A stretch of 64,000 nt of DNA, from NCBI GenBank assembly GCA_017507215.1, contig JAFWBI010000007.1:29760-93759 (forward strand). Direction: 5' to 3'. Below are positions 49,662 to 58,850 of this stretch, in pieces (position 1 is the first letter of the stretch; each line of letters begins with the position of its first letter). This DNA is from Clostridia bacterium (GTDB taxonomy: Bacteria; Bacillota; Clostridia; Christensenellales; UBA1242). The notes beneath the pieces are model-generated. The model searched no databases, was not told where the DNA came from, and saw nothing but the letters and a program-made list of their open reading frames with translations. The translations under genes were made by a program, and so were the position numbers.

Positions 49662-51056
49662 ATGAACAAGTGGGTTAAGAGATTTGAAGAAATTATGTCG
49701 ATTCCAAGACCATCGGGAAAGGAAGAAAAAATTGCTGATTATCTTTGTGATTTTGCAAGAAAAAACAAGCTTAAAAGGTTTAGAGATGAACTTAACAATG
49801 TGATTATCAAAAAAGATAATGGAAGTCAAGAAACCATTATTTTGCAGGCGCATACAGACATGGTTTGTGTTGCAGATAAAGGCATGATTCACAACTTTAA
49901 TGAGCAGGGAATCAACTGGGTTGTTGAAGACGGTTTTATAAGAGCAAAGGGCACAACACTTGGCGCTGATAATGGAATTGGAATGGCTGTGATTTTGGCA
50001 CTTTTAGAAGAAGACGTTCAAGGTATGCCAAACATTGAAGCTGTTTTCACTGTTCAAGAAGAAACCACAATGGCTGGTGCAAAAGCTCTTGACTATTCAA
50101 AGCTTGAAGGAAAAACACTTTTAAGCTTAGATGGTGACAGAGAAGGTGTTTTAGAAGTTTCAAGTGCTGGAATTTGTGACCTTTTGTTTGAAAAGAAACT
50201 AAAGGAAATTAAGCAAAAAGATGGAACGTCTGTGTATAGTGTTGAAATTTCAAATCTAATTGGTGGTCATTCTGGCGAAGATATTAATAAAAAACGATAC
50301 AATGCGATTGAAATTTTGGGCAAGATTTTGAAAGAAATCAATCCTGTGGGCATTGTGTCAATTTTTGGTGGAGAGCGAAGCAACGTTATTCCGAGCACAG
50401 CCAGCTGTGAATTTGTTTCTGAAAAATCAATGGGTGAAATAAGCTTTATTTGCAGCAAGTTTAGAGAACTTGAAGAAGAAAATGGCAACCACCCAACAAT
50501 TTTGGCAAGCAAGCTTGAAGACCGAAAATGGGTGATTTATGACGAAGACGAAATGGTGAGTTTTATCAATAATTTTGAACATGGAGTGCTCAGATTTGTT
50601 GATGGAAATCAGCCAATAACTTCTGAAAATATGGGTATTTTAAGACTTTCAGATGGCAAAATAAAAATCAGAGCGAGCCTTAGAAGTTCGGATAAGGGTG
50701 ACGAAGAAAAACAGTTGAAACTTTTAAAAGCACTCGGAAAAATTCACGGATTTTCATTTGAACTTCTTTGTCAAAATCCTTTCTTTGAGTGCAAGGGAAG
50801 TTCAAAACTTCGTGACTCATTAAAGTTTGTTTATGAAAAATTATATCAAAAGCAAGTGAGAGAAAAGCATATTCACGCAGGTCTTGAAGGTGGTGTTTTT
50901 GCTGAAAATATCGAAGACCTTGATGTTTGTGTTGCTGCAGCAGATATTTATGACCTTCACTCAACCAAAGAAAGAGTGGATATTGCTTCGGTTGAAAGAA
51001 CTTATGAATGGGTGAAGCAGGCGCTTATCAACTTTGCAAAAGAAAAACTTATGTAA
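49662..51056 (+). CDS. pepD: Aminoacyl-histidine dipeptidase (PepD, M20 family)
   Basis: This 464-residue protein is a metallopeptidase of the M20 PepD group, which splits dipeptides such as beta-Ala-His and Xaa-His. Metal and catalytic motifs are LQAHTDMVC with its His and Asp, GADNGIGMA with the bridging Asp, VQEETTMAGA with the catalytic Glu, and the later His in VCVAAADIYDLHST. The dimerisation domain lies between about 190 and 370. AGGAGA precedes the ATG. It probably recycles peptides in a proteolytic anaerobe. Confidence 0.95.
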   Translation: MNKWVKRFEEIMSIPRPSGKEEKIADYLCDFARKNKLKRFRDELNNVIIKKDNGSQETIILQAHTDMVCVADKGMIHNFNEQGINWVVEDGFIRAKGTTLGADNGIGMAVILALLEEDVQGMPNIEAVFTVQEETTMAGAKALDYSKLEGKTLLSLDGDREGVLEVSSAGICDLLFEKKLKEIKQKDGTSVYSVEISNLIGGHSGEDINKKRYNAIEILGKILKEINPVGIVSIFGGERSNVIPSTASCEFVSEKSMGEISFICSKFRELEEENGNHPTILASKLEDRKWVIYDEDEMVSFINNFEHGVLRFVDGNQPITSENMGILRLSDGKIKIRASLRSSDKGDEEKQLKLLKALGKIHGFSFELLCQNPFFECKGSSKLRDSLKFVYEKLYQKQVREKHIHAGLEGGVFAENIEDLDVCVAAADIYDLHSTKERVDIASVERTYEWVKQALINFAKEKLM

Positions 51057-51103
51057 CAAAATAACTTGTTTTGTAAAAATGAAAAAATTTTATAAAAATC
51101 ATT

Positions 51104-51132
51104 TTGTTAATGGCTTGCAGGTTGATTATAAT
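51104..51132 (+). promoter_or_regulatory. Promoter of degV
   Basis: TTGTTA, 17 bases, TATAAT. Confidence 0.7.
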
Positions 51133-51158
51133 TGTGGATATGAATAAAGGAGAACTTT

Positions 51159-52046
51159 ATGAGAAAATTTGAAATATCAGCAGATTCAACCTGCGATTTA
51201 TATAAAGACGAAGCACAAAAACTTGGAGTTTATATTGGCAGACTCAATTTTGTTATTGAGCAAGGAAAAGAAACAGAAGAGTTTTTGGACGACTTTTCTT
51301 CAGAAGAAGAATATGTGGCGTTTTTTCAAAAACTTAGAGAAGGGGCTGTTGCTAGAACCAGCATTTTAAACCTTCAAGCACATGTTGATTTGTTTACAAA
51401 AATGGCAGAAGATGGCGTTAAAAATGCACTCCATTTTTCGCAGTCTAAGGGGCTTAGTCCAACCATTGACAATGCTGTGAAGGCGATTGAAATTGTTAAA
51501 GAAAAGTATCCTGACATCAACTATTTGGCAGTTGAAACAAACACAACCACTGTTGGCGAAGGCATGCTTGTAAAACTTGCTTGCAAGCTTCGTGACCAAG
51601 GCAAAACAAATGCAGAAGTTAAAGAAATTATTGAAAATGAAAAGAATCACATTCAACATTTCATTTTGGTTGATGACCTTATGTATTTAAGGCGTGGTGG
51701 AAGAATTGGTGCAGTTTCAGCAGTGTTTGGAACGGTTTTAAACATTAAGCCAATAATTGAATTCACCAAAGAAGGAAAGCTTGAAGTTGTTCGAAAAGAA
51801 AAGGGCACAAAGAAAGCTATGAAATCTATTGTTTCAGAATTTTCAAAGTTCACAAAGAGCGAAAATTTTGACATTGTGATTGTTCATGCAGACAACCTTC
51901 CACTTGCAACAGAACTTCAAGAAATGTTTGAAAAAGAGTATAACATCAAGCCAGAAATTCGAATTATGGGTCCAATTATCGGCGCTCATGTTGGACCAGG
52001 AATGGTTGCATATGCTTTTATCAGCAACGAAGAAAGACCTTATTAA
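51159..52046 (+). CDS. degV: DegV family fatty-acid-binding protein
   Basis: This 295-residue protein has the DegV layout: ADSTCDL at the start, ARTSILNLQAH in the lipid-head region, and LRRGGRIGAVSAVFGTVLNIKPI, the family's most conserved stretch. DegV/FakB proteins hold a fatty acid for phosphorylation by FakA. FakA is not in the window. AAGGAG precedes the ATG. Confidence 0.95.
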   Translation: MRKFEISADSTCDLYKDEAQKLGVYIGRLNFVIEQGKETEEFLDDFSSEEEYVAFFQKLREGAVARTSILNLQAHVDLFTKMAEDGVKNALHFSQSKGLSPTIDNAVKAIEIVKEKYPDINYLAVETNTTTVGEGMLVKLACKLRDQGKTNAEVKEIIENEKNHIQHFILVDDLMYLRRGGRIGAVSAVFGTVLNIKPIIEFTKEGKLEVVRKEKGTKKAMKSIVSEFSKFTKSENFDIVIVHADNLPLATELQEMFEKEYNIKPEIRIMGPIIGAHVGPGMVAYAFISNEERPY

Positions 52047-52062
52047 TAAATTTATGCAAAAC

Positions 52063-52090
52063 AAAAACCAGCAAAATTGCTGGTTTTTTT
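52063..52090. terminator. Bidirectional terminator
   Basis: Stem AAACCAGCAA / TTGCTGGTTT, with a T run on the plus side and an A-rich flank on the other, between convergent genes. Confidence 0.88.
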
Positions 52091-52106
52091 GATGGGCAAA
52101 ATAAGA

Positions 52107-52658
52107 TTATTTATCTTTTAATTGCTTTTTATATGCGTCGATATAAGATTTGATTTCTTTGCAAGTTTCATATGGCATCAAAACGTGGTTGAAACGATAA
52201 CCACTAGCACCACTTCCACCAACAGGGCTTGCAGCGCTGCCAAATGACAACGAGCCAGTATTTTTCTTCATGATTTTGTCAAGAAGGCTAACATAAACGT
52301 CGATGGCTCCAATCATCGACATATCTAAACTTTTATAGTCGACGCCGAAGATTCCTGAGCGAATGATGACACGTTTGTTTGAATAAGCATAGTAAACATT
52401 TTTATAATGAAGGGCAGTAAACAGCATTAAAAATGCGAATATAACAACATAAAGCCCGATTGGAATAAGGACATAGATTTTGTTGATGGTCATGCCTTCT
52501 TCAGGAACCAAAACGGCAATGATTCCAAACATTAAAAACCAGAATGACCACATAAAGTTCAAAACAATCGAAGACAAAAACAATTTGCCTTTGTTTGGTT
52601 TAAAGACCTTAATGATTTTTTCATCGTCATCTAAAATGTGCGAAAATAAGTTTTCCAT
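52107..52658 (-). CDS. PH domain-containing membrane protein (bPH2)
   Basis: This 183-residue protein has two membrane helices at about 30-90 followed by a bacterial PH domain, with YYAYSNKRVIIRSGIFGVDYKS as its typical strand pair. Function is unknown for this group; similar proteins (YdbS/YdbT) sit in the membrane. The ATG at 52658 has AAGGAG five bases upstream. The domain is followed by a Lys-rich tail. Confidence 0.85.
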   Translation of the reverse strand: MENLFSHILDDDEKIIKVFKPNKGKLFLSSIVLNFMWSFWFLMFGIIAVLVPEEGMTINKIYVLIPIGLYVVIFAFLMLFTALHYKNVYYAYSNKRVIIRSGIFGVDYKSLDMSMIGAIDVYVSLLDKIMKKNTGSLSFGSAASPVGGSGASGYRFNHVLMPYETCKEIKSYIDAYKKQLKDK

Positions 52659-52677
52659 AAGCACTCCTTATATCGAA

Positions 52678-52706
52678 ATTATAGCAAAAATCGTTAAATT
52701 TTACAA
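52678..52706 (-). promoter_or_regulatory. Promoter of the PH-domain gene
   Basis: On the minus strand: TTGTAA (52706-52701), 17 bases, TATAAT. Confidence 0.75.
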
Positions 52707-52732
52707 ATATAATGAGAAATTTATTATAAATT

Positions 52733-52761
52733 TTGATTAAAACAGACAGGTGTTGTATAAT
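52733..52761 (+). promoter_or_regulatory. Promoter of comEC
   Basis: TTGATT, 17 bases, TATAAT. The expected transcript start is near 52768, seven bases before the ATG. Confidence 0.7.
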
Positions 52762-52774
52762 AGGCATATTACAA

Positions 52775-54316
52775 ATGAAGAAAATTATGAATTTTAGACC
52801 ACTTGTTTTATTTGCTGTGTCGCTGATTTTGGGAGTTGTTTTGGCGACATTCGTTTTTGTGAGCGAAAATTTGAAACTTGTGTTTTTGATAATGTTTCTT
52901 TTGGCGTTGGTTTGCTCAATTATTTTAATCGTGATTTTTAAGGCGAAGTTTTTGAAATATTTGGCAGTGAGCATTGCACTGATAGTTTTTGCAGTTGGAT
53001 ATATGTTTGGCGTGCAACACAAAATTAATAATTTGGCAAAATATAACGAAACCGAAGTTGTGATTTCTGGCAGAATCTGCTCGAATTACAAATTTACAAA
53101 TTCGGGAAAATTGGGTTTTCTCATTGACAATGTTTGTGTTATTGACGAAAATGGCAGGAAAGAAATCGATGGCAAAATTCAAGTTTATGTGAGTCCTGAC
53201 AACTTTGATTTATCTAGCTTGAAAATTGGAAAATATATTTCGTCACTTTCAACGTTATATGTGAACGACCTGACCGACAAGTCAGGGTATGCACTGTCGG
53301 CGATTTCTAACAAAGTTTATGCTTCTGGTTTTTTGGAATATCAATCGTTTAAGTTTGATGATAAATTCAAAATTTCTATTGACGAAAGGGTTAGGCAAAG
53401 CGTTTATAACAAATTAAAGTCATATGACCTTGACTATGCAGATATTGGATATGGAATGCTGTTTGGTGACTCAAACATGGTTGACAAAGATGTGGTTTCG
53501 GCGTTTAGAACCACTGGAATTGCACATATTCTTGCCGTCAGTGGTCTGCATGTGTCGATTCTTGCAATGCTGGTTAGCTTTGTTTTGAAACTTTTGAAGT
53601 GCTCAAACAAAACAAATGTGATTTTAATGGCAATAATTTTGCTTTTATATTGTTATTTGTGTGACTTTTCGGTGTCGGTGGTCAGAGCCAGTTTGATGAC
53701 GATTATGTTCTTATATTTCAAATTGAAGGGAAAGTGTTATGACAGGCTTTCAGTTCTTGCACTTTCTGCCTGCTTGATTTTGATTATATGTCCGATAAAA
53801 CTATTTAATGTTTCATTTGTTTTAAGCTTTATGGCTGTGCTTGCAATAACTCTTTTGTTTGATGTGTTTGAATGGCTTTTTGACAAGTGTTTTCACAAAA
53901 AATTATCAGGAAGTTTGGCACTTATTTTTGCTGTTCAAGTGGAGCTTGTTTTCGTTCAGCTTTATTTCTTTAAGAATTACACGCCACTGAGCATTGTTTG
54001 CAACTTCATATCAATTCCAGTTTCAATTTTGGCATTTGACTTGCTGATTATTGGTTTGTTGATTTCGGTTATTTTTCCGTTTATGTCATTCTTGATGGGT
54101 GGATTTGATTACTTAATGGGGCTCGTTGTTAAGTTTAACTACACGATTTCAAAGGTGGGGTTTGCCATCAGTGCAACTAGCTTGAGTTTCTTGATTGTGA
54201 TTTTTGGAATTGCAATTATGCTGCTGCTTAGCAATTTTGTTTTTATCAAAAAGAGATATAAGGCAGTGGGAGTGTCGTTATTTATGGTTTTAAGCACAAT
54301 TTTGATGCTTCTGTGA
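52775..54316 (+). CDS. comEC: ComEC/Rec2-type channel protein without the nuclease domain
   Basis: This 513-residue integral membrane protein contains the N-terminal OB-like domain (about 80-200) and the competence domain with GIAHILAVSGLHVSILAML, the hallmark of ComEC. Many membrane helices follow. ComEC is the pore for uptake of single-stranded DNA. The metallo-beta-lactamase domain found at the C-terminus of many ComEC proteins is absent; such a domain is encoded at 18523. The ATG at 52775 has no ribosome binding site and a seven-base leader; an ATG at 52787 is an alternative. HolA follows, as in Bacillus. Confidence 0.92.
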   Translation: MKKIMNFRPLVLFAVSLILGVVLATFVFVSENLKLVFLIMFLLALVCSIILIVIFKAKFLKYLAVSIALIVFAVGYMFGVQHKINNLAKYNETEVVISGRICSNYKFTNSGKLGFLIDNVCVIDENGRKEIDGKIQVYVSPDNFDLSSLKIGKYISSLSTLYVNDLTDKSGYALSAISNKVYASGFLEYQSFKFDDKFKISIDERVRQSVYNKLKSYDLDYADIGYGMLFGDSNMVDKDVVSAFRTTGIAHILAVSGLHVSILAMLVSFVLKLLKCSNKTNVILMAIILLLYCYLCDFSVSVVRASLMTIMFLYFKLKGKCYDRLSVLALSACLILIICPIKLFNVSFVLSFMAVLAITLLFDVFEWLFDKCFHKKLSGSLALIFAVQVELVFVQLYFFKNYTPLSIVCNFISIPVSILAFDLLIIGLLISVIFPFMSFLMGGFDYLMGLVVKFNYTISKVGFAISATSLSFLIVIFGIAIMLLLSNFVFIKKRYKAVGVSLFMVLSTILMLL

Positions 54317-54327
54317 TAAAAATGAAC

Positions 54328-54356
54328 TAGACAAACAAGTGTCACTTTGCTATAAT
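54328..54356 (+). promoter_or_regulatory. Promoter of holA
   Basis: TAGACA, 17 bases, TATAAT with TGC before it. Confidence 0.65.
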
Positions 54357-54378
54357 AAAAATGCTTGGAGCAACCCAG

Positions 54379-55356
54379 ATGAAATATATTGAATTAAAAG
54401 CGAGTTTGAAAAATAAAGTTGAAAATGCCTATCTGATTTTTGGTGATGATAGGTATTTGTGTTATGATGCACTCAAAAAAATTGAAGACTCACTTTCAAT
54501 CACAATCAAAGATATGAATTCAGTTGTGATTTCGGGTGAGCAGACATCGGCAAAAGATATTGTTGATTCTGCAAACATGTATCCATTTGGTGATGCGAAC
54601 AGGTTGGTGGTTGTGAAGAATTTTGCACCACTCAAAAACAAAGAAGAATATAAGGTGATTGAAAACTATTTAAAGCAACCACTTGGCTCAACCGTTATTG
54701 TGTTTTTCAACCCCGATTCATCGGAATTTTTCAAAGGTATGTCAAACATAACACCTGTTGATTGCTCAAAAATTGAGCCTAAAGTGATTTCTGCGTTCGT
54801 GAAAAATTCACTTGCAAAAAATGAGATTCAAGCCAACGAAGAAGCTGTTGATAAATTGATTTTGTTCTGCGACAGCGACATGACACGAATCACAAATGAG
54901 CTTGAAAAACTTATTGCTTATGTGTCTGACACAAAGGTTTTAACACCTGACATTGTTCAAGATTTTGTTGTGCAAGACAAAGAATATCAAATTTATGAGC
55001 TCGCAGAGTTTATTGCAAAAGGAGATAGCAAAAAGGCAATCGACCTTGTTGACAGCTTCATGGTGAAGCCAGGCTCAGCATTTGTGATTTTGTCGCCACT
55101 TTTTAATAATTACAGAAGGGCGCTTTTTGTATCAATCAACAAAGAAAAGACTTCTGCAGAACTTGCAACCCTTTTGGGGGTTAAAGAATTTGCAATCAGA
55201 ATGCTCAAAAATCAAGTTGCTGTTTTTTCACCAAAACAGTTAAAACAAATTGTTGATATGATTGCACTTTATGACAACAAAATCAAAATTGGTGAAATGA
55301 AAGAAAATGTTGCAATAAAAACTATTGTAATTAATATACTAAACATAAGAGGATAA
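54379..55356 (+). CDS. holA: DNA polymerase III subunit delta
   Basis: HolA opens the beta clamp during loading. The protein has 325 residues from this start. NAYLIFGDDRYLCYDALKKI near the N-terminus and RITNELEKLIAYV in the second domain fit the delta family. The ATG at 54379 is preferred: an ATG at 54361 would lie upstream of the predicted transcript start (about 54363), and a GGAG lies between them. It follows comEC, as in many Bacillota. Confidence 0.94.
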   Translation: MKYIELKASLKNKVENAYLIFGDDRYLCYDALKKIEDSLSITIKDMNSVVISGEQTSAKDIVDSANMYPFGDANRLVVVKNFAPLKNKEEYKVIENYLKQPLGSTVIVFFNPDSSEFFKGMSNITPVDCSKIEPKVISAFVKNSLAKNEIQANEEAVDKLILFCDSDMTRITNELEKLIAYVSDTKVLTPDIVQDFVVQDKEYQIYELAEFIAKGDSKKAIDLVDSFMVKPGSAFVILSPLFNNYRRALFVSINKEKTSAELATLLGVKEFAIRMLKNQVAVFSPKQLKQIVDMIALYDNKIKIGEMKENVAIKTIVINILNIRG

Positions 55357-55357
55357 A

Positions 55358-55927
55358 ATGGCTGAAAATTATTTATTTGGAGAAAAGAAAAAATCAAGCA
55401 CAAGCTGGCTTGTTAAGTTGATTTTGTTTATTTCGTTTGTTTGGATTAGCTTGTATACATCATCAACTTCGCTCACAACTGAGCTTTATTGGAATTTTGG
55501 AAACTTGCTTGATTTTAGTTCTGAAAACTCAAGCAGTATCATTTCTGTAATTTTTGTGGAAGCTTTGGTTTATTGGCTTGCTTTTGAAGTTGTGTTCTAC
55601 CTTTATAGATTTGTGTTGCAATTTAAGATTTACTCATTTGTTGTGCCACAAGACAAGCTTAAAAATGAAAGCAGAATATTCTATATTTACAGAAATGTTT
55701 TCTATGGTGTGTTTTTAAACTTATGCTTTTTGTTTCCATACCTTTATGTGTATGCACCATTTATAAGTTTGGTTTCAACATTTGTTATGCTTTTGATTTA
55801 TGCAAACCACTTAAACAAAACATATGCTGAGCCAATCATTGGACACTTTGTGTTTAAAAATTTCTGTTATCCAATTTTCGTTTATCAGGCAATCGTTTTG
55901 CTAGTTGACATTATAGGGGTGTTCTAA
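55358..55927 (+). CDS. Multi-pass membrane protein of unknown function
   Basis: This 189-residue protein has four to five predicted membrane helices (about 17-35, 65-88, 108-150 and 165-188). It starts two bases after holA with GAGG as ribosome binding site, and the M28-like gene starts at its stop codon. The three are therefore one operon. No family is recognised, and there are few charged residues outside the loops. Confidence 0.75.
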   Translation: MAENYLFGEKKKSSTSWLVKLILFISFVWISLYTSSTSLTTELYWNFGNLLDFSSENSSSIISVIFVEALVYWLAFEVVFYLYRFVLQFKIYSFVVPQDKLKNESRIFYIYRNVFYGVFLNLCFLFPYLYVYAPFISLVSTFVMLLIYANHLNKTYAEPIIGHFVFKNFCYPIFVYQAIVLLVDIIGVF

Positions 55928-57342
55928 TGAAAAAAATCGTGAAATATTTAATTTTTATATTGGTTTTTGCCATTTCGCTGCCGTTTGCGTTTTGTGGAAA
56001 TGTTGCACACGCTTCAGCTGATGCTTCTTCATCAATTGTGAGCCTTTCAACATTCACAAACACAGCATTCAAGGTTTTGAATGATTATTCAGCATTCAAA
56101 AACAGGCTTCCGGGTTCAGATGGTGAAAAACAGGCAAGTGAATACATAAGAAAATATTTAAAAGACAACACATCACTTGTTGCAAAAAACACAGCTTATG
56201 TGAAAGATGGAATTCAAGAGTTTTCTTTTGATTCAAAAATTTCTGGAATTTATGAAAAATCTCAAAACATAATTTTCACTCTTGAATCAAGCAAAGAAAC
56301 TTCAAAAAAGATTATTATTGGTTGCCATTATGATTCACTCGCGATTAATATGGACCAAAATAGTGAAAACTATGGAGATTATATTGACTCTGAGTCAATC
56401 AATGGAAGCGCAGGAAATGTTGCAACTGTTTTGAGCATGGCAAAATTGCTTTCTGCTGACAACTTAGATTTCGATATTGAATTTGTTTTCTTTGGCGCAG
56501 GCGAGTCAAACAATGCCGGTTCAAGTTATTACACAAGTGGCATTAGCAAAGATGACAGAAAGAACATTATTGCAATGATTAATGTGAATCAGGTTGCAGT
56601 TGGTAAGCAATTATATTTCTATATGAATGAAGTTTCAACCAAACCTGAAAAATTTGTTGAAGATGTTGCTTATGGCAAAAAAATTGATATTGAACTTATA
56701 AACACAGCACACTTAAACAAATCAATGCTCGGTGAAAATAACGCACTTGGTCTTGGATATAACCATGTTGCTCTTGATTCTGACAACATCAATTTCATGA
56801 AAGAAGACATTCCAACCATCAATATTTTTGCAGGTGATTATTCAGACGGCGTGATTATCGGAAGACAAGAGTTTGCAGGTGAAGACCTTATCACATACAC
56901 AGCAAATGACAATATTGAATATATCTTAAACAACTTAACTGATTATGCAATGGAAGATAATATGTATCAAGTTTTCAAAACAGTGTATTACACCATTACA
57001 GATGCAGATTTTATCGAAGTTTTTGAAGATTCAAAGGGTGAAACAAAATGGTTCTATGCCATTTTCACAAGTGAAAACTTAGCGTTTTATTTGACAGTTG
57101 TTTCATTTATTATTTTCATTATTGTTGCAATGTATATTTATTATAAGCTTTCAATAAAGGCATACCATGCAAATATTGAAGTGGAATTCTTGTCATCAGT
57201 TGTGAAAATTTCAGACCAACTCGACAAGTCTGGAAAAGATGAAAATGTGGCAAAGATTGTGAGTCAAGTTATTGCAAATGACATCAAAAAAGACAAGACA
57301 ATCAAAGTGAAACCACCAAAAGACGACAAAAAAGACAAATAA
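55927..57342 (+). CDS. M28 peptidase-like surface protein with lost catalytic residues
   Basis: This 471-residue protein has a signal peptide (about 1-30), an M28 aminopeptidase fold and one C-terminal membrane helix (about 380-400) with a charged tail. HYDS is present (His134, Asp136). Where active M28 enzymes have a bridging Asp, the sequence reads NGSAGNVA. The usual GAEE is GAGE, losing the general base Glu. The metal Asp is Asn in MINVNQVA, and the last metal His is Asn in LDSDNINF. It is therefore probably inactive and may act as a binding protein. It overlaps the previous gene's stop by one base. Confidence 0.8.
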   Translation: MKKIVKYLIFILVFAISLPFAFCGNVAHASADASSSIVSLSTFTNTAFKVLNDYSAFKNRLPGSDGEKQASEYIRKYLKDNTSLVAKNTAYVKDGIQEFSFDSKISGIYEKSQNIIFTLESSKETSKKIIIGCHYDSLAINMDQNSENYGDYIDSESINGSAGNVATVLSMAKLLSADNLDFDIEFVFFGAGESNNAGSSYYTSGISKDDRKNIIAMINVNQVAVGKQLYFYMNEVSTKPEKFVEDVAYGKKIDIELINTAHLNKSMLGENNALGLGYNHVALDSDNINFMKEDIPTINIFAGDYSDGVIIGRQEFAGEDLITYTANDNIEYILNNLTDYAMEDNMYQVFKTVYYTITDADFIEVFEDSKGETKWFYAIFTSENLAFYLTVVSFIIFIIVAMYIYYKLSIKAYHANIEVEFLSSVVKISDQLDKSGKDENVAKIVSQVIANDIKKDKTIKVKPPKDDKKDK

Positions 57343-57372
57343 AAAACTTGGGATTAATCCCAAGTTTTTTTA
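57342..57372 (+). terminator. Rho-independent terminator
   Basis: Palindrome ACTTGGGATTAATCCCAAGT followed by a T run. Confidence 0.9.
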
Positions 57373-57519
57373 TTTGCAAAAAATGTCGATTTTTAATATG
57401 TGAGTTTTAATTTCAAATTTGAAAGTAAAAAATTTTATTTGCAGAATTTGTCGGATTTTGAAAAGCAAAATGAAAACATTAATCGGGAAGTGATTATGTT
57501 AAAGTCAGTCAAAATCAAA

Positions 57520-57546
57520 CAAAAAAACAGAACCCATAAGGTTCTG
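57520..57546 (-). terminator. Terminator of rpsT
   Basis: On the minus strand: CAGAACC / GGTTCTG with a five-base loop, followed by a T run. The stretch 57373-57519 holds nothing else recognisable. Confidence 0.85.
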
Positions 57547-57557
57547 CATTTTCCTAA

Positions 57558-57836
57558 TTAATTTTTAGCTTCATTTTTAAGTTTAGTAAGCTCAATAGAA
57601 AGACTAGCTTTTTTGTTGTTAGCTTTGTTTTTGTGAATGATTCCTTTTGAAGCTTCTTCATCAATTTTTGAGAAGGTTTCAGGAAGCAATTTTTCAGCTA
57701 ATTCAACATCTTTGTCAGCGATAGCTTTGTTAAATTTCTTTATAACAGTTGCAAGTTCGCTACGTTCGCTTTTGTTGCGTTCGTTATTTCTAATTGCTAC
57801 TTGTTCTCTTTTCTTTGCTGATTTAATAATTGGCAT
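57558..57836 (-). CDS. rpsT: 30S ribosomal protein S20
   Basis: This 92-residue basic helical protein has the S20 opening MPIIKSAKKREQVAIRN and the C-terminal GIIHKNKANNKKASL. S20 binds 16S rRNA early in assembly. The start at 57836 follows AAGGAG; the longer frame would enter the promoter. The position near comEC-holA matches Bacillota synteny, but two genes intervene. Confidence 0.96.
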   Translation of the reverse strand: MPIIKSAKKREQVAIRNNERNKSERSELATVIKKFNKAIADKDVELAEKLLPETFSKIDEEASKGIIHKNKANNKKASLSIELTKLKNEAKN

Positions 57837-57871
57837 ATTATATTTGCTCCTTTGCAATATTACTAGACCCA

Positions 57872-57900
57872 ATTTTAGCATAGTTTTTAGACTTTTGCAA
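57872..57900 (-). promoter_or_regulatory. Promoter of rpsT
   Basis: On the minus strand: TTGCAA, 17 bases, TAAAAT. It overlaps the last codons of murI. Confidence 0.7.
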
Positions 57901-58657
57901 GTATTTCATAGAATATTTTTTTATAAATTTCTTGCGAGCCTTTTTCGTTTCCCGAAATAACGAATTTTACCCTTGATTTAGTCTGTTTGCTTGAAAAAGT
58001 TTTTGCATGCCAAAAACACACCTGTTTAAACACTCCAAAGTTTCCATCAAGTGCAGGTTTTTTAATGATTTTTTTGATTTGACGCCTTGCAAGAACATAG
58101 TGTGTGCAACCCAAAATCAAGCAGTCGGAACTTCTGCTTTTTTTGGCAATTTGATATATATTTTTTTGCATGACAAAATAGGCGAATATTGATTTCGACA
58201 ACAAAAATTTTTCTATGCTTGAAGCAAATGTTTTAAGTGCTAAATTTTCAATGTAAACATTAAGCGAGCTCTCTAAATGTTTATATTTCTTTTGTTTTAT
58301 GGTTGTTGGCGTTGCAACCATTAAAATTCTTTTGTATCCTTGATTATATGCCAATTTAAGGGCTGGTTCAGTTCCGATAAATTTTATCGCCTTAAAAGTT
58401 TTTCGGAGCTGTTCGATTGCCGATGTTGTTGCTGTGTTGCATGCTAAAACAACAACCAAAATATTGAATCGATTTTTCATGTCATCAACAATTTTTTTCA
58501 CAAACTTAAAAATCTCTTTTCTTGAGTGGTTTCCATATGGTGCGTTTTTGGTGTCAGCATAATATATGTAATTCGTGGGCAAATTTTTATATGCTATGCT
58601 GAGCGTAGATAGTCCACCCATGCCACTATCTATAAACAAAATATACTCTTTTTTCAT
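57887..58657 (-). CDS. murI: Glutamate racemase
   Basis: This enzyme makes D-glutamate for peptidoglycan. The protein has 256 residues from this start. DSGMGG at 10-15, the first catalytic Cys73 in ACNTATT, and the second Cys184 in LGCTHY are all present. The frame extends 29 residues upstream to 58744, but that part is Asn/Pro/Gln-rich and would lie upstream of the -10 box. The ATG at 58657 has no ribosome binding site and nearly coincides with the predicted +1, so translation is probably leaderless. Confidence 0.94.
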   Translation of the reverse strand: MKKEYILFIDSGMGGLSTLSIAYKNLPTNYIYYADTKNAPYGNHSRKEIFKFVKKIVDDMKNRFNILVVVLACNTATTSAIEQLRKTFKAIKFIGTEPALKLAYNQGYKRILMVATPTTIKQKKYKHLESSLNVYIENLALKTFASSIEKFLLSKSIFAYFVMQKNIYQIAKKSRSSDCLILGCTHYVLARRQIKKIIKKPALDGNFGVFKQVCFWHAKTFSSKQTKSRVKFVISGNEKGSQEIYKKIFYEILAKV

Positions 58658-58662
58658 ATTAA

Positions 58663-58668
58663 AGTATA
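58663..58668 (-). promoter_or_regulatory. -10 box of murI, predicted leaderless
   Basis: TATACT on the minus strand, ending seven bases before the ATG. The -35 (TTGCCA, 19-base spacer) is weak. Confidence 0.45.
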
Positions 58669-58783
58669 TGCGAAAAAGTGGGTAAGGTGGCAAATTTTGA
58701 TTAATTTTTGGCGTTTTGGGTTGATTTTGGAAAGTTTGATTCAAAAAGCTTATTCGTGTGACGCACTCACACAGAATTTTAAT

Positions 58784-58812
58784 AAAAAAACGAATGATTA
58801 CTCATTCGTTTT
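58784..58812 (-). terminator. Rho-independent terminator
   Basis: On the minus strand: AAACGAATGA / TCATTCGTTT with a four-base loop, then T run. It follows the coupling-protein-like gene. Confidence 0.88.
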
Positions 58813-58850
58813 TGCATGTTTTTTATTAAAATTTAATCATTAATCACTAA

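Noticed and set aside
52733-52774. The longer start of the ComEC frame at 52733
   Set aside because: It would begin in the -35 box of a good promoter and contain residues not seen in ComEC N-termini.
58658-58744. The 29-residue N-terminal extension of murI
   Set aside because: It is compositionally unlike MurI, lies upstream of the -10 box and has no ribosome binding site.
58753-58777. A small bulged hairpin (ATTC-TGTG / CACA-GAAT) upstream of murI
   Set aside because: It is short, lies between a strong terminator and the murI promoter, and has no T run or conserved partner to suggest a role.
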